From the NCBI RefSeq assembly GCF_026342355.1, contig NZ_JAPEMV010000001.1, positions 1,426,001 through 1,490,000 of the forward strand: 64,000 bases of DNA, given 5' to 3'. A program made the translations under genes and the position numbers. A model generated the notes under the pieces. It worked only from the letters and a program-made list of their open reading frames with translations, searched no databases and was not told the origin of the DNA. The stretch is from Streptomyces sp. NBC_00249. Lineage in GTDB: Bacteria > Actinomycetota > Actinomycetes > Streptomycetales > Streptomycetaceae. How positions within the stretch are numbered: the stretch's first letter is position 1; every line of letters starts with the position of its first letter. This document shows positions 36,683 to 45,737 of the stretch, piece after piece.

Positions 36683-38026
36683 TCAGTTCTGCCTTTCGAG
36701 GAGGAGGCCCGTGGGCTCGGTCGGGGTGCCGTGGTCGGCGATCTGCGTACCGCGCAGCCAGGTGGACTTCACGACGCCGTGCAGGGTCTTGCCCGCGTAC
36801 GCCGTGACCTGGTTGCGGTGGTGCAGGTGCGCCGGGTCCACGGTGAAGGTCTCTTCGGGGGCCAGGACGGCGAAGTCGGCGTCGCGGCCGGCCTCGATGG
36901 CGCCCTTGGCGGCCAGACCGGCCAGCGCGGCCGGGGCGGTGGACATCCAGCGCACGACGTCCTCCAGGGAGCGTCCGCGCTTCTGCGCCTCGGTCCAGAT
37001 GGCGGGCAGGCCCAGCTGGAGGGAGGAGATGCCGCCCCAGGCGGTGGCGAAGTCGTCCGTCTTCAGGTCCGCGGTGGAGGGCGAGTGGTCGGAGACGATG
37101 CAGTCGATCGTGCCGTCGGCCAGCGCGTCCCACAGGAGGTCCTGGTTGGCGGACTCGCGGATGGGCGGGCAGCACTTGAACTCGCTGGCGCCGTCCGGGA
37201 CTTCCTCGGCCGTGAGGGTGAGGTAGTGCGGGCAGGACTCGACGGTGATCCGGACGCCCTCGGCCTTCGCGGCGGCGATCAGCGGCAGCGCGTCGGAGGA
37301 GGACAGGTGCAGGACGTGCACACGGGCGTTCAGCCGCTTGGCCTGGGCGATCAGGTTGCCGATCGCGGTGTTCTCGGCGTCGCGCGGACGGGAGGCCAGG
37401 AAGTCGGCGTACTTGGGGCCCGGGGTCTGCGGCGCGGAATCCAGGTGGTGCGGGTCCTCGGCGTGCACGATCATCAGGCCGCCGAAGCCGGTGATCTCGG
37501 CGAGGGAGGTGGCCAGCCGCTCCTGGTCGAGCTCGGGGAACTCGTCGACGCCGGAGGGCGACAGGAAGCACTTGAAGCCGTAGACGCCGGCGTCGTGCAG
37601 CGGGCGCAGGTCCTTGACGTTGTCCGGGAGGGCGCCGCCCCAGAAGCCGACGTCCACGTGCGCCTTGGTCCGGGCGACCTCCTGCTTGACGCGGAGGTTG
37701 TCGACCGTGGTGGTCGGCGGCAGGGAGTTGAGCGGCATGTCGAGGATGGTGGTGATGCCGCCGGCGGCGGCCGCGCGGGTCGCCGTCCAGAAGCCCTCCC
37801 ACTCGGTGCGGCCCGGGTCGTTCACGTGGACGTGGGTGTCGACCAGGCCGGGGAGCAGGACGTCGTCGCCGAAGTCCTCCAGCCGGGCTCCGGCCGGCAC
37901 CTCGGCCTCGTACGCCAGCACAGCCGTGATCTTCCCGCCGGCGACGGCCACCGAGGCGGCACGCGTCCCCTCGGGGGTGATGACGCGCGTCGAGCGCAGT
38001 ACCAGTTCCACAGCCACGTCGGCCAC
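36683..38026 (-). CDS. allB: Allantoinase
   Basis: 447 residues from GTG 38024-38026, chosen for GGGAGG 5 bases upstream; an ATG 24 bp earlier is in frame. Hydrolyses allantoin to allantoate. Amidohydrolase signatures: [28 protein letters not shown] (carboxylated Lys), [29 protein letters not shown]. The gene is divergent from allR. Two candidate operators lie between it and allR. Confidence 0.95.
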   Translation of the reverse strand: MADVAVELVLRSTRVITPEGTRAASVAVAGGKITAVLAYEAEVPAGARLEDFGDDVLLPGLVDTHVHVNDPGRTEWEGFWTATRAAAAGGITTILDMPLNSLPPTTTVDNLRVKQEVARTKAHVDVGFWGGALPDNVKDLRPLHDAGVYGFKCFLSPSGVDEFPELDQERLATSLAEITGFGGLMIVHAEDPHHLDSAPQTPGPKYADFLASRPRDAENTAIGNLIAQAKRLNARVHVLHLSSSDALPLIAAAKAEGVRITVESCPHYLTLTAEEVPDGASEFKCCPPIRESANQDLLWDALADGTIDCIVSDHSPSTADLKTDDFATAWGGISSLQLGLPAIWTEAQKRGRSLEDVVRWMSTAPAALAGLAAKGAIEAGRDADFAVLAPEETFTVDPAHLHHRNQVTAYAGKTLHGVVKSTWLRGTQIADHGTPTEPTGLLLERQN

Positions 38027-38060
38027 CGGAACCTCCCCATCTACTTCCACAGAGCGAAAT

Positions 38061-38075
38061 TCAACGTTCTGTTGA
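38061..38075. promoter_or_regulatory. Candidate operator TCAAC-N5-GTTGA upstream of allB
   Basis: A perfect 5+5+5 inverted repeat, 35 bp before the allB GTG. The same word sits on the -35 boxes of uraD and catalase, and a one-mismatch copy is at aceB. No other exact copy was noticed in a by-eye reading. The divergent IclR protein AllR is the obvious candidate ligand. Confidence 0.65.
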
Positions 38076-38153
38076 CGGAGTCTTCACCCCGATCCGAGGC
38101 CAGTCAAGAGCGTCCGGACGGACCACTGACCGACACTCACCGCAATTGGATGT

Positions 38154-38168
38154 TTCCACAGGATGGAA
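38154..38168. promoter_or_regulatory. Candidate operator TTCCA-N5-TGGAA between allB and allR
   Basis: A perfect inverted repeat of the kind favoured by IclR regulators. It lies inside a possible plus-strand promoter (TTGGAT 38146-38151, 18 bp, TAAGAT 38170-38175). Related words are TTCCA-N5-AGGAA at aceB and TTCCG-N5-CGGAA at hyi. A second promoter closer to allR has a TAGGCT -10 at 38313-38318. Confidence 0.6.
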
Positions 38169-38353
38169 TTAAGATTTCACTATCCAGAATGTAGCTACCA
38201 CCACCGGGGACCGGGCAGGTAACTTCCCGAGGACGTCCACCACCAGGACAAACCGCCTCTGACCGGCGGGGACGACGACGCCCCGGCTCTAGGGCCGACG
38301 CCGACCGACCGGTAGGCTGCTCCCTTGCCTGCCAGCACCGAAAGGACCGCGCC

Positions 38354-39157
38354 GTGCCGACGTCCAGCGCCAGCACCACCGACGCTTCCGCCAAGCCCAC
38401 CGCCGCCAGCGGTGGCGTCCAGTCCCTGGAGCGCGCCTTCGATCTGCTCGAACGCATGGCCGATGCCGGGGGCGAGGTCGGTCTCAGCGAGCTCTCCGCC
38501 GCCAGCGGCCTGCCGCTGCCGACCATCCACCGCCTGATGCGCACGCTCGTCGCCTGCGGCTACGTCCGGCAGCAGCCCAACCGACGGTACTCCCTCGGGC
38601 CGCGCCTGATCCGCCTCGGCGAGTCCGCGTCGCGCCTGCTGGGCACCTGGGCCCGCCCCTACCTCGCCCGCCTGGTCGAGGAGACCGGCGAGACGGCGAA
38701 CATGGCCCTGCTCGACGGCGACGAGATCGTCTACGTCGCCCAGGTGCCGTCCAAGCACTCCATGCGCATGTTCACGGAGGTCGGCCGCCGGGTGCTGCCG
38801 CACTCCACGGGCGTGGGCAAGGCGCTGCTCGCCTACACCCCCGCCGACGAGGTGCGCGCGCTCCTCTCCCGCACCGGGATGCCGGCCGCGACCGAGAAGA
38901 CCATCACCACGCCCGAGGGCTTCCTGGAGGCCCTGGAGCAGGTCCGCAGGGTGGGCTACGCGGTCGACGACAACGAGCAGGAGATAGGAGTCCGCTGCCT
39001 CGCCGTGTCGGTGCCGAACTCGCCGACCGCCGCCGCGATCTCCATCTCCGGTCCGGCGGGCCGGGTCACCGAGGCCGTCGCCGAGTCCTTCGTGCCGATC
39101 CTCCAGGGCGTGGCCGCCGAGCTCTCGGTGGCGCTGGCCAACCAGAGCCCCGCGTAG
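38354..39157 (+). CDS. allR: IclR-family regulator of allantoin catabolism
   Basis: 267 residues from GTG 38354. Winged helix at residues 22-80 (SLERAFDLLERMADAGGEVG, LPLPTIHRLMRTLVACGYV). The effector domain contains VLPHSTGVGKALLAY and GVRCLAVSVPNSPTAAAISIS. It is divergent from allantoinase/allantoicase. From established knowledge, the S. coelicolor AllR is an IclR-type repressor of allantoin use that responds to pathway intermediates such as allantoate or glyoxylate. The ligand here is inferred. Confidence 0.88.
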   Translation: MPTSSASTTDASAKPTAASGGVQSLERAFDLLERMADAGGEVGLSELSAASGLPLPTIHRLMRTLVACGYVRQQPNRRYSLGPRLIRLGESASRLLGTWARPYLARLVEETGETANMALLDGDEIVYVAQVPSKHSMRMFTEVGRRVLPHSTGVGKALLAYTPADEVRALLSRTGMPAATEKTITTPEGFLEALEQVRRVGYAVDDNEQEIGVRCLAVSVPNSPTAAAISISGPAGRVTEAVAESFVPILQGVAAELSVALANQSPA

Positions 39158-39165
39158 CGGGCAGG

Positions 39166-39220
39166 GCGTACGAAGGCCCCCGCGCCCCTCTCAGAGGGGT
39201 GCGGGGGCCTTCGCGTACGC
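39166..39220. terminator. Long bidirectional terminator hairpin
   Basis: Arms of about 25 bases (GCGTACGAAGGCCCCCGC... and its complement ending at 39220) close around TCA, with one mismatch and a short bulge. It serves both allR (+) and the ABC ATPase gene (-). Confidence 0.8.
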
Positions 39221-39249
39221 CGGGCCCGTACGCCGGGCCCGTACGCCGG
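39215..39249. repeat. 13-bp tandem repeat, about 2.7 copies
   Basis: GTACGCCGGGCCC is repeated head to tail just before the ABC ATPase stop codon and overlaps the distal arm of the terminator. It may have grown by slippage; no function is evident. Confidence 0.6.
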
Positions 39250-39250
39250 T

Positions 39251-39943
39251 TCAGGCGGCCGGGACCGGGTCCGGGGTCTGCGTCAGGCGGCCGTCGGCCA
39301 TCGTCGCCGTCCGGTCCATCCGCTCCAGGTGGGCGCGGTCGTGCGTGACCAGCACCGTGGCCGTGGCCCGCTCCCGCGTGAGGGTGACAAGCAGGTCCAG
39401 CACCGCCGCGCCCCGCTCGTGGTCCAGGGCGCTGGTGGGCTCGTCGACCAGCAGCACCGCGGGCTCGTTCATCAGGGCACGGGCGATGTTGACCCGCTGG
39501 CGCTGGCCACCGGAGAGCTGGTGGGGCCGCTTGTCGGCCTTGTCGGCCAGGCCCACCGCGTCCAGCAGCTCCAGGGCCCGCGCGCGCACCTGGCGGGCCG
39601 GGCGGCCGGAGAGGTGGGCCATCACCTGGAGCTGCTCGGCCGCGGTCAGGGAGGCCAGCAGGTTCGGCTGCTGGAAGACGATGCCGATCTTCTCGCGGCG
39701 CAGCGCCGACTTCTCGGCGGCGCCCAGGGCCGTGACGTCCTGGCCGGCGACCACGACCCGCCCGGAGTCCGGGGTGACCAGGGTGGCGGCGACGGCCAGG
39801 AGGCTGGACTTGCCGGAGCCCGAGGGCCCGATGACGGCGGTCAGGCTGCCGGCGGGCACCTCCAGGGCGACCGCGTCGAGGGCCGTGAGGCGGGTGTCCC
39901 CGTCGGGGTAGGTCAGCGTGACGTCGTGGACGAGCAGGGTCAT
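39251..39943 (-). CDS. ABC transporter ATP-binding protein (MacB/LolD type)
   Basis: 230 residues. Walker [11 protein letters not shown]-loop VFQQPNLL, signature LSGGQRQR, Walker [12 protein letters not shown], switch His LVTHDRAHLE. The start overlaps the permease stop (ATGA). It drives the FtsX-like permease. Such pairs export peptides, lipids or antibiotics, or act in resistance. The pair is divergent from a two-component system. Confidence 0.9.
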   Translation of the reverse strand: MTLLVHDVTLTYPDGDTRLTALDAVALEVPAGSLTAVIGPSGSGKSSLLAVAATLVTPDSGRVVVAGQDVTALGAAEKSALRREKIGIVFQQPNLLASLTAAEQLQVMAHLSGRPARQVRARALELLDAVGLADKADKRPHQLSGGQRQRVNIARALMNEPAVLLVDEPTSALDHERGAAVLDLLVTLTRERATATVLVTHDRAHLERMDRTATMADGRLTQTPDPVPAA

Positions 39944-41028
39944 CGGGCGCTCCCGAGGGCGGTCAGCGGGTCGACGGCGGTGATCCGCCGGATGGACAGG
40001 GCGGCGCCCAGCGCACCGAGCACGATCATGATCGCGGCGGGCACCAGCACGGTGGCGGCGTCGAGGACGAACGGCACGTCCCCGCCGCTGATCAGCGCCC
40101 CGAAGCCGGCCGCGAGGGCGGTGCCGAGCCCGGTGCCGATCGCCAGCATCACCACGGCCTGGCCGAGGGCGTCGCGCAGCAGGTACGGGGTGGAGGCACC
40201 CAGTGCCTTCAGCACGGCGACGTCCCCGCTGCGCTGGATCGTCCAGACCGTGAAGAAGGCCCCTATGACCAGGGCGGAGATGGCGAAGAGGAAGCCGCGC
40301 ATCAGCTGGAGCGAGCCGTTCTCGGCCTGGTAGGACCCTATGGCGCCGAGCGCCTCGTCGACCGTCTGCGACTTCGTCCCGGCGGCCTCGTCGGCGGCGG
40401 CCAGGTCGGCGGAGCCGGTCGTGTCGAGGGCGATCACGGTCGCGAGGGTCTCCAGCGAGGTGCCCGGGTTGCCGATCCGCTGCCAGTCGTTCAGGTCCAT
40501 CCAGACGACCGGGGTGTGGCTGTAGGAGGCGGTGCCGGAGACGGCGGCCACCGTCAGCTCCAGCTGGCCGATCTTCAGCTTGCCGCCCGCGCGGAGCCCG
40601 CCGAGTTCCGCGGCGGCCTTCTGCGTCAGCACCACGGAGCCCTGGGTGAGCCCCGCGCCTGCGGGCGGGAGCGGGCCGGCGGCCTCGACCCCGAAGACGG
40701 AGACGGCGGCCGTGCGCTCGCCCGAGACGGCGTTGGTGGTGCGGATGCCGAGCGGCTGCGCCGAGGTCACCCCAGGCCGGCCGCGCCAGGCCTGCCAGGC
40801 GCTCTCGGGCAGCTGGGAGTTGGTGAAGGAGACCTTCTGGTCCCCGGCGGGCGCGGCGAAGGCCAGCCGGGTGGCGGGCAGCCCGGTGACGGCCGAGATG
40901 TTCTCCCGGGCCAGGCCGGAGGTGAGCCCGGACAGCAGGCCGACCAGCAGCGTGATCAGCAGTACGACCGAGCCCATGAGGGCGAAACGGCCCTTGGCGA
41001 ACCGTAGATCTCTCCATGCGACGAACAT
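39940..41028 (-). CDS. FtsX-like ABC transporter permease
   Basis: 362 residues with four membrane helices: one near the N-terminus (LMGSVVLLITLLVGLLSGL), a long extracytoplasmic domain, then three at the C-terminus (FAISALVIGAFFTVWTIQRS; VVMLAIGTGLGTALAAGFGA; AAIMIVLGALGAALSIRR). ATG 41026-41028 has GGTGGGG upstream; longer starts are not supported. Works with the ATPase encoded next to it. Confidence 0.88.
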   Translation of the reverse strand: MFVAWRDLRFAKGRFALMGSVVLLITLLVGLLSGLTSGLARENISAVTGLPATRLAFAAPAGDQKVSFTNSQLPESAWQAWRGRPGVTSAQPLGIRTTNAVSGERTAAVSVFGVEAAGPLPPAGAGLTQGSVVLTQKAAAELGGLRAGGKLKIGQLELTVAAVSGTASYSHTPVVWMDLNDWQRIGNPGTSLETLATVIALDTTGSADLAAADEAAGTKSQTVDEALGAIGSYQAENGSLQLMRGFLFAISALVIGAFFTVWTIQRSGDVAVLKALGASTPYLLRDALGQAVVMLAIGTGLGTALAAGFGALISGGDVPFVLDAATVLVPAAIMIVLGALGAALSIRRITAVDPLTALGSAR

Positions 41029-41162
41029 GTCCCCCACCTTGCTCTTCCGCGTGGGCACAGGGCATCGCGCCACAGTAGGGATCCTCGTATCGAAGGGCGC
41101 ACCAGGACATCAACCTTTCGATTGACCGGGGGTCCCGCCCGCCGACTTACGCTGGTCGGGCC

Positions 41163-42398
41163 ATGTCTGCTGCCGCGCGTCCGCGCCCCCTCACCCCCGT
41201 CTCCCGCGTCCTGCGGCTGTGCCTGCACGCGCTGCTCCTCGGGCTGCTCGCGCTGGCCGCCGGGCGGGCCGTCGCCGACTCCGCGCCGCGGGCCGGGTGG
41301 GTGGCCGGCGTGTGCGCCGTGCTCGCCGCCGTCTACGTGGCGGGCGTACGGGCCCCCGTGGTGCAGCGCTCGGAGCGGGCGGCCGGGCTGTGGCTCGCCG
41401 CGGTGGGCGCCGCCTGGGCCGCGCTGCTCGTGGTCTCCCCCGAGGGCCTGTGGATCGCCTTCCCGCTGTACTTCCTGGAACTGCACCTGCTGCGGCTGCG
41501 CTGGGGCATCGCCGCCGTGGTGGTCACCGCCTGCGCGGCGATCGGGGGCTTCGTGGGGCACAACAGCCTCGCGCACAGCGGCGCCCTCACCCCCGGGGCC
41601 TTCCTCGGGCCGGTCCTGGGCGGGGCGGTGGCCGTCGCCACGGTGCTCGGCTACCAGGCCCTGTACCGGGAGAGCGAGCGCCGCCGCGAGCTGATCGAGG
41701 AGCTCATCGCCACCCGGGCCGAGCTGGCCGTCGCCGAACGGGGCGCCGGGATCCTGGCCGAGCGCGAGCGCCTGGCCCGGGAGATCCACGACACCCTCGC
41801 CCAGGGCCTCTCCTCGATCCAGCTCCTGCTCCGCGCGGCGGAACGCGCCCTCTCCGACGACCGCCCTGGCGCCGCGCTCCCGACGGGCGGTACGGCGGCG
41901 CTCGCGCACATCGCGCGGGCGCGTGAGGCCGCCCAGGAGAACCTCGCCGAGGCGCGTCGCTTCGTACGGGCCCTGACGCCCCCCGACCTGGAGCACGGCT
42001 CGCTGGCCGCCGCGCTGGAGCGGCTGTGCTCGGGGGCCCCGGGGCCCCGCGTGCGGTTCTCCGTGAGCGGCGCCCCCCGGGTGCTGCCCACCCCGTACGA
42101 GGTGGCCCTGCTGCGGATCGCGCAGTCGGCGCTGGCCAACGTCGTGCGCCACGCGCGGGCCGGGCGCGCCGAGATCACCCTGACCTTCATGGACGCCTCC
42201 GTCACCCTGGACGTCGTCGACGACGGCCGGGGCTTCGACCTCGCCGGCGCGCCGTCCGCCTCCGGCGAGGGCGGCTTCGGCCTGCCCGCGATGCGCGCGC
42301 GGGCCGAGACCCTGGGCGGGCTGTTCACCGTGGAGTCCGACCCCGGCCAGGGCACCGCCGTGGCCGTCACCCTGCCGCTGCCCGTGGAGGCACCGTGA
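41163..42398 (+). CDS. NarL-type sensor histidine kinase
   Basis: 411 residues. Five or six membrane helices occupy residues 20-165 with almost no extracellular loop, a BceS/LiaS-like intramembrane sensor. HisKA_3 follows with the phosphoacceptor His in LAREIHDTLAQGLSSIQ. HATPase boxes: IAQSALANVVRHA, DVVDDGRGFDL, GGFGLPAMRARAE. No Shine-Dalgarno precedes ATG 41163; a TACGCT -10-like box at 41148-41153 suggests a near-leaderless mRNA. The 3' end overlaps the regulator (GTGA). Confidence 0.92.
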   Translation: MSAAARPRPLTPVSRVLRLCLHALLLGLLALAAGRAVADSAPRAGWVAGVCAVLAAVYVAGVRAPVVQRSERAAGLWLAAVGAAWAALLVVSPEGLWIAFPLYFLELHLLRLRWGIAAVVVTACAAIGGFVGHNSLAHSGALTPGAFLGPVLGGAVAVATVLGYQALYRESERRRELIEELIATRAELAVAERGAGILAERERLAREIHDTLAQGLSSIQLLLRAAERALSDDRPGAALPTGGTAALAHIARAREAAQENLAEARRFVRALTPPDLEHGSLAAALERLCSGAPGPRVRFSVSGAPRVLPTPYEVALLRIAQSALANVVRHARAGRAEITLTFMDASVTLDVVDDGRGFDLAGAPSASGEGGFGLPAMRARAETLGGLFTVESDPGQGTAVAVTLPLPVEAP

Positions 42399-43024
42399 CC
42401 ATCCGTCTCCTGCTCGCCGACGACCACCCGGTGGTCAGGGCCGGGCTGCGCGCGGTCCTGGACACCGAACCGGACTTCGCGGTGGTCGCGGAGGCCGCCA
42501 CCGCCGAGCGGGCCGTGGAGCTGGCCGCCTCCGAGCCGGTGGACGTGGTCCTGATGGACCTCCAGTTCGGCGCGGGCATGCACGGTTCGGCGGCCACGGC
42601 GGCGATCACCAAGCGGCCCGGCGCACCCCGCGTGCTGGTCCTGACCACCTACGACACGGACGCGGACATCCTGGCGGCGGTGGAGGCGGGCGCCTCCGGC
42701 TACCTGCTGAAGGACGCCCCTCCGGAGGAACTGGCGGCGGCCGTGCGGACGGCCGCCGCCGGCCAGTCGGCGCTGGCCCCGGCGGTGGCGCTGCGCCTGA
42801 TGGACCGGATGCGGACCCCGGCGGAGGCGCTGACGAAGCGGGAGCTGGAGGTGCTGCAACTGGTCGCGGACGGGCTGTCGAACCAGCAGATCTCGAAGAA
42901 GCTGTTCCTCAGCCAGGCCACGGTCAAGTCCCACCTGGTGCACGTCTACGCCAAGCTCGGGGTCGACTCCCGCACCTCGGCGGTGGCGGCCGCCGCCACC
43001 CGCCGCCTGATCCGCACCCCGTAG
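42395..43024 (+). CDS. NarL/LuxR-type response regulator
   Basis: 209 residues from GTG 42395, overlapping the kinase stop. Receiver: LLADDHPVVR, phosphoacceptor Asp in VVLMDLQFG, LTTYDTDADI, GYLLKDAPPEE. LuxR HTH at the C-terminus: LTKRELEVLQLVADGLSNQQ, LFLSQATVKSHLVHVYAKLG. Likely controls the divergent ABC transporter genes, by analogy with envelope-stress modules. Confidence 0.93.
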   Translation: MTIRLLLADDHPVVRAGLRAVLDTEPDFAVVAEAATAERAVELAASEPVDVVLMDLQFGAGMHGSAATAAITKRPGAPRVLVLTTYDTDADILAAVEAGASGYLLKDAPPEELAAAVRTAAAGQSALAPAVALRLMDRMRTPAEALTKRELEVLQLVADGLSNQQISKKLFLSQATVKSHLVHVYAKLGVDSRTSAVAAAATRRLIRTP

Positions 43025-43040
43025 ACCGGGAGGAAAGGGC

Positions 43041-44534
43041 CTACGCGACCCAGTACGGCCGGTCCACGCCCGGAGCCAGCGGTACCCCGTCGTGGAAGGC
43101 CTGCGCGAGGAGCCGTACGCCCTCGTCGATCCGGTCGGCGGGCAGGGTGTACGGGATCCGCAGCCGGTGTTCGAAGGTGCCGGGGTCCACGCCGAAGCGG
43201 GCCCCGCGCCCTATGTGCACCCCGGCGGCCGCGGCCCGTTCGGCGAGCGCGGAGCTGACCGGTTCCCCGAGGTCCACCCAGAGCGAGAGCCCGCCGGGCG
43301 GCAGCTGCCAGGACCACTCGGGGGTGTGCCGCTGGAGCGACGCTACGAGGGCGGCGCGCTGGCCGCGCAGCTGTTCCAGCCGTGCGGGCAGGGACCGGTC
43401 CAGGTCCTCCAGCAGCGGGAGGGCGACCAGCTGGTCGAGCACCGAGCCGCACATGTCGGCCGCGACCCGTACGCCGGCCAGCTCGGTGATCAGCTTGGAC
43501 GAGGCCCGGACCCAGCCGACGCGCAGGCCGCCCCAGTGGGTCTTGCTGAGCGAGCCGATGGTGAGCACGTGGTCGGCGCCGGTGCCGGCGCGGGGGCCGA
43601 GGGAGGCCAGCGGGGCGGGCCGGGGCACGTCCAGGGCGATGTCGGCGATCGTCTCGTCGACCACCAGCCAGGTGCCGGTGGCCCGGGTCACGGCGAGCAG
43701 CCGCAGCCGCTGCTCCTCGGGCATCAGGGCGCCGGTCGGGTTGTGGAAGTCCGGGATCACGTACGCCATCCGGGGGACGGTCTGGCGCAGCGTGGACTCG
43801 GCGATGTCCATGTCCCAGCCCGTGTCGGAGACGGCGATGGAGCCGGTGCGCAGCCGGGCGTGCCGCAGGGCGTCGAGGACGTTGGCGTAGGTGGGGCTCT
43901 CGGTGACGACGCGGTCCCCGGGGCCGCAGAGCAGGCTGACGACCAGGGCGAAGGCCTGCTGGGCGCCGGCGGTGACGAGGATCTGCTCGGGGCGGGTGGG
44001 CAGCCCGCGCCGGGTGAAGCGCTCGGCGACGGCCGCGCGCAGGTCGGGCAGGCCGAAGGGGTGGTAGCCGGGGGTGCGGGTGAGCAGCGGCAGCCGGTGG
44101 GCGATCCGGGCGAGGGCGTCGGCGAGGCTGCCCTCGGGGGCGCCCATGGCGGCGATGGCCAGGTCGATGCCGGGGTCGTCGTCGGCGCGGCCGCCGATGC
44201 CGCCGATGAGGGCGTGGGCGCCGACGGGGTCGTGGCCGTCGGGGAGTTCGGTCCAGGTGCCGGAGCCGCGGCGGCTGCGGACGTAGCCGCTCTCGCGCAG
44301 CAGGTCGTAGGCGCTGGTGACGGTGGCGCGGCTGGCGCCGACGGCCTCGGCGAGCTCGCGCTCGGCGGGCAGGCGCACGTGCAGGGCGACGCGGCCGTCG
44401 AGGATCAGGGTGCGGACGGCGTCGGCGAGGGCGCGGTAGCCGGGGCGGGCCAGCACCTCGGCCGGGAGCATGGCCGCGAGCTGGCGGCTGCCGATCGTCC
44501 TGTCCGCCGTATGGACCACTCGCCCGTTTGCCAT
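43041..44534 (-). CDS. MocR/GntR-type regulator with aminotransferase domain
   Basis: 497 residues. N-terminal GntR winged helix (residues 25-95: YRALADAVRTLILDGRVALH, ELAEAVGASRATVTSAYDLL). C-terminal fold-type I PLP domain with YVIPDFHNPTGALMP, VVDETIADIAL and the PLP lysine in SLSKTHWGGLRVGW. ATG 44532-44534 follows GGGGAGG. Such fusions sense PLP-linked ligands or amino acids. Its upstream region carries four ATTGGC words, the expected repeat style for this family. Confidence 0.9.
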   Translation of the reverse strand: MANGRVVHTADRTIGSRQLAAMLPAEVLARPGYRALADAVRTLILDGRVALHVRLPAERELAEAVGASRATVTSAYDLLRESGYVRSRRGSGTWTELPDGHDPVGAHALIGGIGGRADDDPGIDLAIAAMGAPEGSLADALARIAHRLPLLTRTPGYHPFGLPDLRAAVAERFTRRGLPTRPEQILVTAGAQQAFALVVSLLCGPGDRVVTESPTYANVLDALRHARLRTGSIAVSDTGWDMDIAESTLRQTVPRMAYVIPDFHNPTGALMPEEQRLRLLAVTRATGTWLVVDETIADIALDVPRPAPLASLGPRAGTGADHVLTIGSLSKTHWGGLRVGWVRASSKLITELAGVRVAADMCGSVLDQLVALPLLEDLDRSLPARLEQLRGQRAALVASLQRHTPEWSWQLPPGGLSLWVDLGEPVSSALAERAAAAGVHIGRGARFGVDPGTFEHRLRIPYTLPADRIDEGVRLLAQAFHDGVPLAPGVDRPYWVA

Positions 44535-44546
44535 GCCAACCTCCCC

Positions 44547-44608
44547 CGATTGGCTCTGCCGACCAGGCCAATCGAGGTCCAGACTCGCGGTATTGGCCCC
44601 CGATTGGC
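44547..44608. promoter_or_regulatory. ATTGGC repeat array, probable MocR operator
   Basis: CGATTGGC occurs at 44547-44554 and 44601-44608, ATTGGC at 44592-44597, and the inverted form GGCCAATCG at 44566-44574. The mixed direct and inverted layout between the MocR gene and the rightward small gene fits the direct-plus-inverted repeats known for MocR regulators. Confidence 0.65.
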
Positions 44609-44622
44609 AAGGAGCAGCCACG

Positions 44623-44865
44623 ATGCCGCAGCACCTCTTGACCGACCGTGACGAGCGGGCCCTGGTGGCCGCCGCCGGGAACCGGATCTCCGAGCCGCTG
44701 CGCGTGGGCGCCGCCCTGGCCGCCGCGGCGCGGCTGCTGGCCCGGCGCCCGCGGGTACCGGGCGAGGGGCGAGAATCGCAGTCATGTCAGCCGATTCAGT
44801 CTCCCCAGCCCCTTCAGCCCCCTCAGCCTCCGAAGGCCTCTCGGACCAGCCCGCTCCCCCGCTAG
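44623..44865 (+). CDS. Small hypothetical protein
   Basis: 80 residues. AAGGAG lies 8 bases before the ATG, a strong initiation signal, and the first 45 residues (LLTDRDERALVAAAGNRISE, RVGAALAAAARLLAR) look like real helical protein. The remaining part is Pro/Gln/Ser-rich. Its 3' end overlaps the longest version of the next gene by 82 bp, which makes either this stop or that start doubtful. It is divergent from the MocR gene and may be its target. No function is recognised. Confidence 0.4.
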   Translation: MPQHLLTDRDERALVAAAGNRISEPLRVGAALAAAARLLARRPRVPGEGRESQSCQPIQSPQPLQPPQPPKASRTSPLPR

Positions 44866-45464
44866 CCGGCGGCGGGGGTCCGGTGATCGCCGGCCTGCTG
44901 CTGGCCGCAGGCGGTGGCCGCCGCCTGGGCGGGCGCCCGAAGGCGCTCCTCACGTACCGGGGCCGCCCGCTGGTGGAGAACGCCGTACGCGTCCTGCGCG
45001 AGGCCGGCTGCGGCCCGGTCCACGTGGTGCTGGGCGCCTCGGCGGCCGAGGTGCGCGAGCGCGCGGACCTGAGCGGGTGCGTGGTCATGGACAACCCGGA
45101 CTGGGCCGAGGGCATGGGCTCCTCCCTGCGGGTCGGCCTCACCTCGCTGGCCGGTACGGGCGCGGGGGCGGCCCTGGTGTCCCTGGTGGACCAGCCGGGC
45201 ATCGGCCCGGACGCGGTGGCCCGGGTGCGCGAGGCGTACCGGTCCCCGGCGAGCCTGGTGGCGGCGTCCTACGACGGGGAGCGCGGGCACCCGGTGCTGT
45301 TCGGGTCGGACCGGTGGGCGGACATCGCCGCGACGGCGACCGGTGACCAGGGTGCGCGCGTCCATCTGAGGGAACATGCGAAAGAGGTCATGCTGGTGGA
45401 GTGCGGGGACATCGCGGCCGCTTTCGACATCGACACCCCGCCCGACCTGGCACGTCTCGCTTGA
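44784..45464 (+). CDS. MobA-like NTP transferase (molybdenum cofactor cytidylyltransferase type)
   Basis: 226 residues from ATG 44784; a GTG at 44883 behind GGCGGGGG would remove 33 disordered residues and also avoid the overlap with the small gene. The NTP-transferase loop is GLLLAAGGGRRLGGRPKALL, followed by VVMDNPDWAEGMGSSLRVGL and SLVDQPGIGPDAVARV, and GHPVLFGSDRW. Family enzymes attach CMP or GMP to molybdopterin for xanthine-dehydrogenase-type enzymes. That would suit a purine locus, although no xdh gene is in the window. Confidence 0.85.
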   Translation: MSADSVSPAPSAPSASEGLSDQPAPPLAGGGGPVIAGLLLAAGGGRRLGGRPKALLTYRGRPLVENAVRVLREAGCGPVHVVLGASAAEVRERADLSGCVVMDNPDWAEGMGSSLRVGLTSLAGTGAGAALVSLVDQPGIGPDAVARVREAYRSPASLVAASYDGERGHPVLFGSDRWADIAATATGDQGARVHLREHAKEVMLVECGDIAAAFDIDTPPDLARLA

Positions 45465-45556
45465 GTCGTGCTCGTGTACGGCCTGAGCGGGGTGTGACGG
45501 TGGTGGCACTGAGGGCCACCGGGAAGCGGAATCTGTCGACTCAGAGAATCTCGACA

Positions 45557-45596
45557 TCAACAAACCATTGAACTTCCACCATGAGGAAATTACTAT
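45557..45596 (+). promoter_or_regulatory. aceB promoter with two operator classes
   Basis: TCAAC-AAACC-ATTGA (one mismatch to the TCAAC-N5-GTTGA word) is at 45557-45571. TTGAAC at 45568-45573, 17 bp, and TACTAT at 45591-45596 form a good promoter. The spacer itself contains TTCCA-N5-AGGAA at 45574-45588. So both motif classes seen at allB are here stacked on one promoter. Confidence 0.65.
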
Positions 45597-45737
45597 CCAC
45601 TGGTCAGAAGCGCCCTGAACTTAAAGACGGCGCCCGCGACCGTTACCCGGAACTCTCCACACCCGACGGCACTGCGTGCCGTCTCGCGCGAGCATTCCCC
45701 GCGGCCGCCAGGCACCGCCGCTGAAGGAGTGACAGAT

